A DNA stretch of 64,000 nucleotides, taken from Chitinophagales bacterium. GTDB lineage: Bacteria > Bacteroidota > Bacteroidia > Chitinophagales > UBA8649. Within the stretch, counting starts at the first letter, position 1. The number at the start of each line of letters is the position of its first letter. Positions 56,985 through 64,000 of this stretch are shown piece after piece. The DNA lies in assembly GCA_020635975.1 (NCBI GenBank), contig JACJYT010000005.1, forward strand, positions 114,409-178,408, in the 5' to 3' direction. Below the pieces are notes generated by a model. The model had not been told where the DNA came from. It did not search any database and was given only the letters and a program-made list of their open reading frames with translations. Both the position numbers and the translations under genes were made by a program.

Positions 56985-58661
56985 GTGACGGCAAGATTAT
57001 TTACCAGCTTAGTAGCTCTATTTATAGGCTTCAATCTAAGTGCTCAAGAGAAAGATAAATTGTTTCATACCATGGCGGATGGAGAAACTCTTTATATGCT
57101 TACATTTATTTATGAAGTTCCCATAGATTCTATTCTAGAATGGAATAATTTAGCTTCATCAACGGTTAAAACTGGAGATAAAATCCAAATTAAGAACCTT
57201 AAAAATTTAAACGAAAGTCAGATTGAGTTAAATGTTCTGAACTATGAGTTGGATTTTTTGGCTATTCAAAAAGCAGAAATTTTAAAGTCTTTAAAAAAGG
57301 AACTTGATATTTTAGATAGTAAGAAAGCAGCAGTTGACTCTAACGACCCAATGGGAATGCAGGAGATTTTTAGCCTTTCTAAATTAAAAAAGATTAAAGA
57401 AGATTCAGCGAATGTTTACCTAAATATAATTGAAGATTCCATAATCAATAAAAGTCAAGATAAATCTAATTTGGTCAAGCAGATAAAAATAGATCAAGCT
57501 AAAGCTCAAAAAGAACTTGATATCATCGAAAAATCTGAAACGGAAGAACCTAAAGTAGAAATTGAAGAGCCTGTAAAGGAAGACGAAAAAAAGGCTAAGA
57601 AGACGGACAAAGAAAAAATCGCTACGGAAATTCCTGAAGGTGCAGAAGAGAAAAAAGAAAAAACGGAGAAGCAAATCTTAAAAGAGTTAGTTGCCAACGA
57701 GCCCAAAGTTGAAAAAGTAAAAGATTTACCAAAAAAATCTAAAAGCAAGAATCAAGACAGAGACGAGGAAATATTTGATGAAGATCAAGAAAAACTCGAT
57801 GTTTTAAAGTTTGATGTAAGCTTTGAAACGGATAAGGATACCCTGAATAGGAAGGATTTAAAGAAAAAAGAAAAATTGGAGAAAGAGTTAACTGCAGATT
57901 TTGATAGTACCAAGGCAGTTAGAAATATTATGGTAGACGAGGTGGAAATTAGCCAATCGAAAACCAAAAAGAAGTTTAAAATAGGTGATGAGGTAGATGA
58001 AATGAGACAAGAAAAGTCGAAGTTTTATCTTTCTCGCGCAAAATTGGAAATTGATAAGTCCAATTATAAAAAGGCTAATGAGTTTATCGACAAATGTATA
58101 AGTCTAAATCCAAGTAATACGGATGCCTATATGCTCAAAGGAGATATTTATGCTAGTTTTGAATACTATGATAAGGCAATAGAGCAATACCAAAAAGCAA
58201 CTTTTCTAAACAACAAGATTCCTCAGCTTTACTACAATATGGGAAATTGCTTAATATTCTTAGATAGAAAGGATAAAGCGATCAGCATGATGACAAAAGC
58301 CATAGAAATAGACCCTACATACGTTTTGGCTTATTCTGGAAGATCTTCTCTTTATATGGATAAAGGGCAATACAATTCTGCATTGAAGGATTATAATACC
58401 TTACTTCAAATTAATAAGTACTTCTATCCAGCCTTAAAGGGTAGAGGAATTTCCTATCTTAATTTGGGAGATTATGATGCTGCAATTCGCGATTTTAATG
58501 CCTTATTAGAATATGACGAGAAGGATCCGAGCATCTACTATCACAGAGGTATGGCTAAGATGTACAAGTCGGAGTTGTATGGAGCCTGTATCGATTTTTT
58601 AAGTGCTTCTGAAATGGGATATTCTGAAGGAGATAAAGCAATTAGCAAGTATTGCGATTAG
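56985..58661 (+). CDS. Exported LysM and TPR protein
   Basis: 558 residues from a GTG at 56985, one base after the DUF721 stop and just before a signal peptide (VTARLFTSLVALFIGFNLSA). A start at 56889 is open but overlaps DUF721 coding sequence. A LysM domain follows (FHTMADGETLYMLTFIYEVP ... VKTGDKIQI), which binds peptidoglycan or chitin-type glycans. Then comes a long Lys/Glu-rich, probably disordered or coiled stretch to about 370, and at least five TPR units to the end (NYKKANEFIDKCISLNPSNT, YYDKAIEQYQKATFLN, DYDAAIRDFNALLEYD). Probably a periplasmic wall-bound scaffold; partners unknown. Confidence 0.72.
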   Translation: MTARLFTSLVALFIGFNLSAQEKDKLFHTMADGETLYMLTFIYEVPIDSILEWNNLASSTVKTGDKIQIKNLKNLNESQIELNVLNYELDFLAIQKAEILKSLKKELDILDSKKAAVDSNDPMGMQEIFSLSKLKKIKEDSANVYLNIIEDSIINKSQDKSNLVKQIKIDQAKAQKELDIIEKSETEEPKVEIEEPVKEDEKKAKKTDKEKIATEIPEGAEEKKEKTEKQILKELVANEPKVEKVKDLPKKSKSKNQDRDEEIFDEDQEKLDVLKFDVSFETDKDTLNRKDLKKKEKLEKELTADFDSTKAVRNIMVDEVEISQSKTKKKFKIGDEVDEMRQEKSKFYLSRAKLEIDKSNYKKANEFIDKCISLNPSNTDAYMLKGDIYASFEYYDKAIEQYQKATFLNNKIPQLYYNMGNCLIFLDRKDKAISMMTKAIEIDPTYVLAYSGRSSLYMDKGQYNSALKDYNTLLQINKYFYPALKGRGISYLNLGDYDAAIRDFNALLEYDEKDPSIYYHRGMAKMYKSELYGACIDFLSASEMGYSEGDKAISKYCD

Positions 58662-58753
58662 TCAAACCCAGATTAAGCATAATTTTCTTGCAGTTAATTT
58701 CTAATACTTAATTTGGGTTAAATTTTCTTCTAAGCAGATTAAAATAAACTTTT

Positions 58754-58761
58754 TACCTTTG
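58754..58761 (+). promoter_or_regulatory. -7 box immediately upstream of rfbD
   Basis: TACCTTTG, a perfect TAnnTTTG, ends 6 nt before the ATG at 58768. If used, the mRNA would be leaderless or nearly so. No -33 box at the expected distance. Confidence 0.5.
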
Positions 58762-58767
58762 GGGCAA

Positions 58768-59634
58768 ATGAAGAAGATTTGGATTAGCGGAGCAGATGGA
58801 CAACTAGGCACAGAACTTTGCCTTCTTTTTTCTGACTCGAAGACTTTTGAAATTTATCCTACCAGCATAAAAGATATTGATTTAATCAATTCAGCTTCGG
58901 TTCAAGATTTTTCTCAAAAAAATAATTTTGATATTATTATCAATTGCGCTGCTTACACGGCAGTAGATTTAGCGGAAAGTAATCAAGAGCTTAATTGGAA
59001 GGTTAATGTAGATGCGGTTGAAAGCCTAGCACAATGCGCCGATAAAATAAATGCTCTTCTTATACATATCTCCACAGATTTTGTTTTCGATGGAAGTTCT
59101 ACTCAAGCCTTGAAAGAAAGTGATCTAACTAATCCTTTGCAAGAATACGGTAGAGCAAAGCTTGCTGGAGAAGCTTTCGTTCAGAAGGGGATAGTTATTC
59201 GTACTTCTTGGTTGTATTCTCCTTATGGAAACAACTTTGTTAAAACTATGCTGAGACTCGGAAGAGAAAAGGAGCAGATTAATGTTGTGGCCAACCAAAT
59301 CGGTACTCCAACTTGTGCAGAAGATTTGGCTAAGCTAATTTATACAATGTGTCAAGATGAAGAAATACATACTAAGCTTGGTTTGTATCATTATAGCAAT
59401 GAAGGGGTTGCCTCTTGGTACGATTTCGCGCAAAGTATTATGGAGTACGCTGAGCTAAGTTGTGCAGTCTTTCCGATTCCCGACACAGGATACCCAACAC
59501 CTGCCAAACGACCTGCATTCAGTGTTATGGATAAGTCGAAAGTGAAAGAAAGATTTCAAATTAATATTCCTTATTGGAGAACAAGCTTAAAAAGCTGTAT
59601 CCAAAAAATAAAAGAAAATGAAAGTAGAAATTAA
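58768..59634 (+). CDS. rfbD: dTDP-4-dehydrorhamnose reductase
   Basis: 288 residues. It reduces dTDP-4-keto-L-rhamnose, the last step of dTDP-rhamnose synthesis for surface polysaccharide. Rossmann motif GADGQLGTEL at 8-17, INCAAYTAVDLAE, STDFVFDG at 102-109 and the catalytic Tyr127-x-x-x-Lys131 (YGRAK), then VVANQIGTPTCAEDLA. ATG 58768 is chosen over a TTG at 58759 that lies within the promoter box. It overlaps cysQ by 17 nt. The other rfb genes are not nearby. Confidence 0.92.
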   Translation: MKKIWISGADGQLGTELCLLFSDSKTFEIYPTSIKDIDLINSASVQDFSQKNNFDIIINCAAYTAVDLAESNQELNWKVNVDAVESLAQCADKINALLIHISTDFVFDGSSTQALKESDLTNPLQEYGRAKLAGEAFVQKGIVIRTSWLYSPYGNNFVKTMLRLGREKEQINVVANQIGTPTCAEDLAKLIYTMCQDEEIHTKLGLYHYSNEGVASWYDFAQSIMEYAELSCAVFPIPDTGYPTPAKRPAFSVMDKSKVKERFQINIPYWRTSLKSCIQKIKENESRN

Positions 59635-60388
59635 AACGATTATTGATATTGCTAGAGAGGCTGGTGATGCAATACTAGAAATTTATACTCAAGATTTTGA
59701 AGTTTTTGAAAAACAAGATGCTTCTCCGCTAACTGAGGCCGACAAAGCTGCTAATGCTATAATACTAGAGGGACTTTTGAAAAGTTATCCAAACATTCCT
59801 TATATCTCTGAAGAGGTAAAGCAAGAATCTTATTCGAATAGAAAAGATTGGGAATATTGTTGGTTGATTGATCCTTTAGATGGCACAAAAGAGTTTATAA
59901 AGAAGAATGGCGAGTTTACTGTGAATATAGCTTTGATTAAAAATGGCAAGCCAGTTTTAGGTGTTGTTCATGTTCCTGTTCAAGGGAAAACCTATTTCGC
60001 AGAAGAAGGTAAGGGCGCTTTCTTGATAGAAAATAATAATGCACCGCAGCAAATTGAAAATAGAAAGCACTACAGCGAATTAAAAGATATCGTAGTTGTT
60101 GCAAGTCGCTCGCATTTAAGTCAGGAAGTAGTAGACTTTGTAGACAATCTAAAAGCACAAGGTAAAAATGTAGAGTTTTTATCTTCTGGTAGCTCACTAA
60201 AATTCTGCTTGGTTGCAGAAGGAAAGGCACATGTTTATCCTCGACTTGCTCCCACAATGGAATGGGATACTGGCGCTGCTCATGCAATATGCTTGGAAGC
60301 GGGTAAAAATGTTTTTGTATATCCTACTAAAAATGCACTTACCTACAATAGAGAAGATTTGTTGAACCCTTGGTTTATTGTTGAATAG
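59618..60388 (+). CDS. cysQ: 3'(2'),5'-bisphosphate nucleotidase
   Basis: 256 residues of the inositol monophosphatase superfamily. Metal and phosphate sites: Glu65-Glu66 in YISEEVKQ, DPLDGTKEF at 85-93 (Asp85, Asp88), SGSSLKFCLVAEGKA and EWDTGAAHAI. CysQ removes 3'-phosphoadenosine 5'-phosphate, a by-product of sulfate assimilation or ACP modification. Translationally coupled to rfbD by overlap; it converges with the LytTR gene with adjacent stops. Confidence 0.93.
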   Translation: MKVEIKTIIDIAREAGDAILEIYTQDFEVFEKQDASPLTEADKAANAIILEGLLKSYPNIPYISEEVKQESYSNRKDWEYCWLIDPLDGTKEFIKKNGEFTVNIALIKNGKPVLGVVHVPVQGKTYFAEEGKGAFLIENNNAPQQIENRKHYSELKDIVVVASRSHLSQEVVDFVDNLKAQGKNVEFLSSGSSLKFCLVAEGKAHVYPRLAPTMEWDTGAAHAICLEAGKNVFVYPTKNALTYNREDLLNPWFIVE

Positions 60389-61159
60389 TTATTCGTCTAA
60401 CCAATCCTTAAAACTTCTCGATTTCTCGGCACTGATAATTAAGTCTCCCTCTTGTTGGGGATTTAAATTGAGTTTCACTCTTCCTTTGAAGTAAGGATGA
60501 ATTTCTGCAATGGCATCTATATTAATAATAAATTGACGGTTGGCTCTGAAAAACTTATCCGGATCTACCATTTCTTCTACTTCATCTAAAGTATTGTCGA
60601 TAGGAAATTTCTTTCCATTATATTTTACCAAGTAATTTATTCTTTCTTGAGAAAAGAAGTAGGCAATATCTTCTACATTTACTGAGCGGATTACATTTCC
60701 AATCTTCACCATGAAACGCTTTTTAAACTCTTTTTCACGGTTCGACATAAATTTCATCAATTCCCGAATATCATTTTTGTATGATAAATCACTCATTTCT
60801 TTAAAATAAGTGGCGTGCTTATCAAAGCAGAATTTCACATCCTCTATACTGGCTTTTCCACTTATGAAATTTAGCGTATTGAAAAGAAAGGTAGAATTGA
60901 TATGTTTATCGTTATCGGCTATAAAAACTAAGGCAGATTGTATTTGGTTTTTCTGAAAGAATTTAAGAAAATCTAAAATTTGATCTTTGCAAAGGTTGAA
61001 GATTAAATCTGGACTATCCTCCTTATCTAAGTACTTTCCAGCCTCATCTAAAGAGTACACAAGATCGACAGACTCTGGTTTTTTTGCCAAGCGATTTATA
61101 TTAGCCTCTAGCTGTGCAGATTCTTTTTTATCTAAAGAAATGATTAAGACTTTCATCAT
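60389..61159 (-). CDS. LytTR DNA-binding regulator with degenerate receiver domain
   Basis: 256 residues. The N-terminal ~120 residues have the receiver-like start KVLIISLDKKESAQLEANI and SPDLIFNLCKDQILDF. The phosphoacceptor Asp expected after the PDLIF strand is missing (Asn55-Leu56), and only one of the acidic-pocket residues is left. The C-terminal LytTR domain is typical: FMVKIGNVIRSVNVEDIAYF, FFRANRQFIINIDAIAEIHP, GRVKLNLNP. It probably binds DNA without phosphorelay control. No histidine kinase gene is adjacent. Confidence 0.85.
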   Translation of the reverse strand: MMKVLIISLDKKESAQLEANINRLAKKPESVDLVYSLDEAGKYLDKEDSPDLIFNLCKDQILDFLKFFQKNQIQSALVFIADNDKHINSTFLFNTLNFISGKASIEDVKFCFDKHATYFKEMSDLSYKNDIRELMKFMSNREKEFKKRFMVKIGNVIRSVNVEDIAYFFSQERINYLVKYNGKKFPIDNTLDEVEEMVDPDKFFRANRQFIINIDAIAEIHPYFKGRVKLNLNPQQEGDLIISAEKSRSFKDWLDE

Positions 61160-61234
61160 TAGCTAAAGTAATAAAAGTATTTGAAACTTTATGGTTCCAA
61201 ACTCCTAAAGGCTAACGAACCTTAAAAGTTTTGG

Positions 61235-61242
61235 TATATTTG
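61235..61242 (+). promoter_or_regulatory. -7 promoter box upstream of the hisS leader
   Basis: TATATTTG, a perfect TAnnTTTG, about 180 nt before hisS, so the transcript would have an unusually long leader. Confidence 0.55.
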
Positions 61243-61253
61243 CAGCACCAAAA

Positions 61254-61369
61254 ATGAAAAAAGCCCCACTAGAAGTGGAGCTTTTACCAAACCAAACCAA
61301 CAATATGAAATATTGATAGATCAAATATATGCATGCATTGCTTTTTCGTAATACTAATACTTTACGAAA
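61254..61369 (+). promoter_or_regulatory. Structured 5' leader of hisS
   Basis: Just after the promoter lies a terminator-like hairpin, AAAAGC(C)CCACT (61259-61270)/AGTGG(A)GCTTTT (61274-61285), with one internal mismatch. It is followed by an unpaired C/A-rich stretch (ACCAAACCAAACCAAC) and a second hairpin TTTCGTAA (61344-61351)/TTACGAAA (61362-61369). A 20-codon frame (61254-61316) overlaps it but has no His codons. This may be an attenuator or a stability element; the ligand or trigger is unknown. Confidence 0.45.
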
Positions 61370-61420
61370 CGGTATAAAAGCATACTGAATCGGGAAATAG
61401 ATAAATGAAACGGACAAGTC

Positions 61421-62746
61421 ATGAAAATTAAAGCTGCTTTACCCAAAGGAATGCGTGATTTCTTACCCAAAGATGTGGTGAGAAGGCAGTATATAACGCA
61501 AATCATTCGAGAAGTTTTTGAATTGTATGCCTACCAAGCTATAGAAACTCCCGTAATGGAAAATTTGAATACTCTTACGGGTAAATACGGTGAAGAAGGA
61601 GATAAATTGCTCTTTAAAGTGCTTAATTCAGGCGATTATCTGAGTAAGACCGATGACCAAATCCTTCAAGCTAAAGATTCGCGAAAACTTACGGCTCAGA
61701 TTTCTGAAAAGGGCTTGCGTTATGATCTTACGGTTCCTTTGGCGCGCTATGTGGTGCAAAATCAAAACGACTTGAGTTTTCCCTTCAAGCGCTATCATAT
61801 TGCCCCAGTATGGCGGGCAGATCGACCACAAAAAGGCAGGTACAGAGAGTTTTATCAATGCGATGCAGATGTAATTGGCAGTGAAAGTCTTTACAACGAA
61901 GTAGAGCTAATGCAAATTTATGCCAAGGTTTTTGCGAAACTGAATTTAGAAGTAAAGATTAAATATAATAATCGAAAAATCTTACTTGGCTTAATGCAAA
62001 GCATAGGTTTAGAAGGGAAAGAAACAGAGGGCATAGCTATTCTAGATAAATTAGACAAGATAGGCCTAGATAAGGTAATAGAAGAATACAAGGCTTTAGA
62101 GTTAAATGATGCAAATTTGTCTTTGTTGAGAAAGCTGCTAGAAACCAATGATGTAAGTTTGTTGCCTACGAGCGATATGCTTGAACTAGGAAAGAAGGAA
62201 TTAGCTTTCTTAGATAAATTCAAACCAGAGAATGCCTTTTTTGATTTAAGTTTAGCAAGAGGCTTGGACTATTATACCGGATGCATTTTTGAAGTGGCTT
62301 CTACAGAATATGAAATTGGAAGTATTGGCGGTGGTGGTCGCTACGACAATCTAACCGAAATGTTTGGAAAATCGGATTTAACTGGTGTTGGAATTTCTTT
62401 TGGCTTAGAAAGAATATATGATGTGATGGAAGCACTAAATCGTTTCCCAGAAAACTTAAACGCAAGTTCTAAACTTCTTTTGGTTCATTTTTCGGAAGCA
62501 AATCAGAACTACGCTTTCCAAGCCCTTAACTCCTTGAGAGATGCAGGAATTCATGCAGAGATGTATCCAGATTTAGTGAAATTTCCTAAGCAATTAAAAT
62601 ATGCTAACGACAAGAACATACCTTATGTAGCCATTGTAGGAGATAAAGAAATGGAACAAGGACTCTTTGCCTTAAAAAATATGGAAACTGGCGAACAGCA
62701 GGAGCTAGGTCTAGATAGACTTATTAGCTTTTTAAAGTCGCACTAA
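61421..62746 (+). CDS. hisS: Histidyl-tRNA synthetase
   Basis: 441 residues. Class II aminoacyl-tRNA synthetase: motif 1 region around LPKGMRDFLPKDVVRRQYI, RYDLTVPLARYV, motif 2 with YHIAPVWRADRPQKGRYREFYQ (long motif abbreviated to its ends), the histidine-specific block RGLDYYTGCIFEV, and motif 3 GIGGGGRYDNL-type sequence (SIGGGGRYDNLTEMF) with GVGISFGLERI. C-terminal anticodon-binding domain from ~345. It charges tRNA-His. hutH follows after 27 nt. Confidence 0.96.
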   Translation: MKIKAALPKGMRDFLPKDVVRRQYITQIIREVFELYAYQAIETPVMENLNTLTGKYGEEGDKLLFKVLNSGDYLSKTDDQILQAKDSRKLTAQISEKGLRYDLTVPLARYVVQNQNDLSFPFKRYHIAPVWRADRPQKGRYREFYQCDADVIGSESLYNEVELMQIYAKVFAKLNLEVKIKYNNRKILLGLMQSIGLEGKETEGIAILDKLDKIGLDKVIEEYKALELNDANLSLLRKLLETNDVSLLPTSDMLELGKKELAFLDKFKPENAFFDLSLARGLDYYTGCIFEVASTEYEIGSIGGGGRYDNLTEMFGKSDLTGVGISFGLERIYDVMEALNRFPENLNASSKLLLVHFSEANQNYAFQALNSLRDAGIHAEMYPDLVKFPKQLKYANDKNIPYVAIVGDKEMEQGLFALKNMETGEQQELGLDRLISFLKSH

Positions 62747-62773
62747 CACCCAAACCCAAACAAAACTCAAAAT

Positions 62774-64000
62774 ATGGAAATCGATCATCATCATTTAAGC
62801 ATGGATAGGATTGCCAAACTTATTGAAGCTCAAGAAAAAATTAGTTTATCAGACGAGGCAATTCGAGCAATTCAAAACTGTAGATCTTATTTAGATAGAA
62901 AAATGGAAGAACCCGGAACGAGGTATTATGGAATTAATACTGGTTTTGGTTCTTTGTGCGATGTAGAGATTTCCTCAGATGAAATCAACCAACTTCAGGA
63001 AAATTTGGTGATGTCGCATGCTTGTGGAATGGGAAAGGAAGTTCCTCAAGAGCTTGTAAAAATCATGCTCCTTTTAAAAATTCAAAGTTTGTCGTACGGA
63101 CATTCAGGAGTTGCATTAAGCACTGTTGAGCGTTTAATAGACTTTTATAATAATGATGTCCTGCCAGTTATATACGATCAAGGTTCTTTGGGAGCCAGCG
63201 GCGATTTAGCTCCTTTAGCTCATCTAAGTTTACCTCTAATTGGAATGGGGGAAGTAAACTACCAAGGTAAAAAAATAGCTGCTAGCGAGTTAGAAAATTT
63301 ATTTGGATGGCAGCCTTTAAAATTACAATCAAAAGAGGGTTTAGCCCTACTCAATGGCACACAGTTTATGTCGGCTTATGGTTGCTATATTTTAATCGAA
63401 GCTAAAAAGCTACTAACTAAGGTAAATTTAATTGCCGCTGCGTCTATAGATGCTTATGCTTGCAGATTAGAACCTTTTTCTGCCTTGGTGCATGCTTTGC
63501 GTCTCCATCCCGGACAAATACACTGTGCTAAAGAAGTACTTGCTAATTTGGAAGGAAGCGAGCTCGCAGCAGAAGCTAAGGTGCAAGTACAAGACCCTTA
63601 TTCCTTTAGATGCATTCCTCAAGTTCACGGTGCTAGTTTTGATGCAATAACTTATGTGGAAACAGTTTTTACAACAGAGGTAAATAGTGTTACCGATAAT
63701 CCCAATGTTTTTCCTAAGGAAGATCAGATTATTTCTGCAGGTAATTTCCACGGACAAACCTTAGCCCTAAGTTTAGATTTTTTAAAACTTGCTCTAGCAG
63801 AATTAGGAAGTATTAGTGAAAGAAGAGTTTATTTAATGCTTTCTGGTAATCGGTCCTTACCAAGTTATTTAAGTCCTAAATCTGGTTTGAATTCTGGTTT
63901 TATGATTCCACAATATACCGCCGCATCTATAGTTTCTAAGAATAAACAATTGTGCACTCCTGCTTCGGCAGATTCTGTTCCGAGCAGCAACGGACAAGAA
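62774..64000 (+). CDS. hutH: Histidine ammonia-lyase (partial, 3' end beyond window)
   Basis: 409 codons from ATG 62774 to the window edge; the complete enzyme has about 500. It deaminates histidine to urocanate. The self-made MIO cofactor triad Ala141-Ser142-Gly143 sits in GSLGASGDLAPLAHLSLPLI. YGINTGFGSL, LLNGTQFMSA, QDPYSFRCIPQVHGA and SVTDNPNVF also match. It follows hisS closely, so synthesis of His-tRNA and histidine breakdown share an upstream region; the other hut genes are not in the window. Confidence 0.95.
   Translation, partial: MEIDHHHLSMDRIAKLIEAQEKISLSDEAIRAIQNCRSYLDRKMEEPGTRYYGINTGFGSLCDVEISSDEINQLQENLVMSHACGMGKEVPQELVKIMLLLKIQSLSYGHSGVALSTVERLIDFYNNDVLPVIYDQGSLGASGDLAPLAHLSLPLIGMGEVNYQGKKIAASELENLFGWQPLKLQSKEGLALLNGTQFMSAYGCYILIEAKKLLTKVNLIAAASIDAYACRLEPFSALVHALRLHPGQIHCAKEVLANLEGSELAAEAKVQVQDPYSFRCIPQVHGASFDAITYVETVFTTEVNSVTDNPNVFPKEDQIISAGNFHGQTLALSLDFLKLALAELGSISERRVYLMLSGNRSLPSYLSPKSGLNSGFMIPQYTAASIVSKNKQLCTPASADSVPSSNGQE

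Noticed and set aside
61254..61316. Histidine leader peptide before hisS
   Set aside because: The 20-codon frame has no His codons, so classical leader-peptide attenuation is not supported.

Overview
The window looks like a chromosomal segment of a low-GC, T9SS-equipped member of the Bacteroidota, probably Flavobacteriales-like. Four things point there: several secreted proteins end in Por-type (T9SS type A) sorting domains; promoters have the TAnnTTTG -7 box of this phylum; most genes lack a Shine-Dalgarno sequence; and the order tRNA-Thr/Tyr/Gly/Thr - tuf - tRNA-Trp - secE - nusG - rplKAJL - rpoBC is typical of the group. I cannot name the genus from sequence alone.

Layout. 1-8.8 kb: a partial heptose epimerase gene (hldD), an OmpP1/FadL-type outer-membrane protein, a giant CotH/lamin-tail T9SS cargo protein, an acyl-CoA dehydrogenase, rpsU, a Xer-type recombinase and a ribosome hibernation factor. 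9.0-22.0 kb: five tRNAs and the core translation/transcription cluster from tuf to rpoC, closed by a strong terminator. 22.05-23.3 kb: a damaged IS3-family element followed by a second copy of its own left end. 23.4-34.0 kb: a sirtuin, a MopE-repeat T9SS protein, a small membrane-protein operon (MarC, unknown, TrhA/PAQR), homogentisate dioxygenase, a vWA protein, a GreA/B-like protein and small unknown genes.

34.1-39.5 kb is the accessory island. It holds a HigBA-like toxin-antitoxin pair, a gene-poor stretch ending in a ~175-bp imperfect inverted repeat, a three-gene split HipA system (HipB, HipS, HipT) and an IS110-family recombinase. The hip promoter carries four 18-bp palindromic operators spaced exactly 41 bp apart. 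The IS110 gene has a highly structured ~200-nt upstream non-coding segment that is a candidate bridge RNA.

39.6-64 kb: 2-oxoglutarate dehydrogenase E1/E2, a bacterial lysyl-oxidase-domain T9SS protein, rpsT, a GH16 hydrolase and a kynurenine-pathway cluster (kynU, 3-hydroxyanthranilate dioxygenase). Next to these are a divergent Nramp-like transporter without the usual metal-binding motifs and an SDR without the usual Tyr/Lys pair. Then come a glycosyltransferase, a small GIY-YIG nuclease gene embedded in REP-like repeats of alternating orientation, pdhA, recF, a DUF721 (DciA-like) gene broken by homopolymer indels, a LysM/TPR protein, rfbD, cysQ, a LytTR regulator, hisS and a partial hutH.

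Functionally most of the window is housekeeping: translation and transcription, TCA cycle/pyruvate oxidation, aromatic amino acid and histidine catabolism, and envelope sugars. Novelty is concentrated in the 34-39.5 kb island and the 52.7-53.9 kb repeat cluster. Two genes, rpsU and rpoC, carry clear Shine-Dalgarno sequences in a background without them, which fits special translational control.
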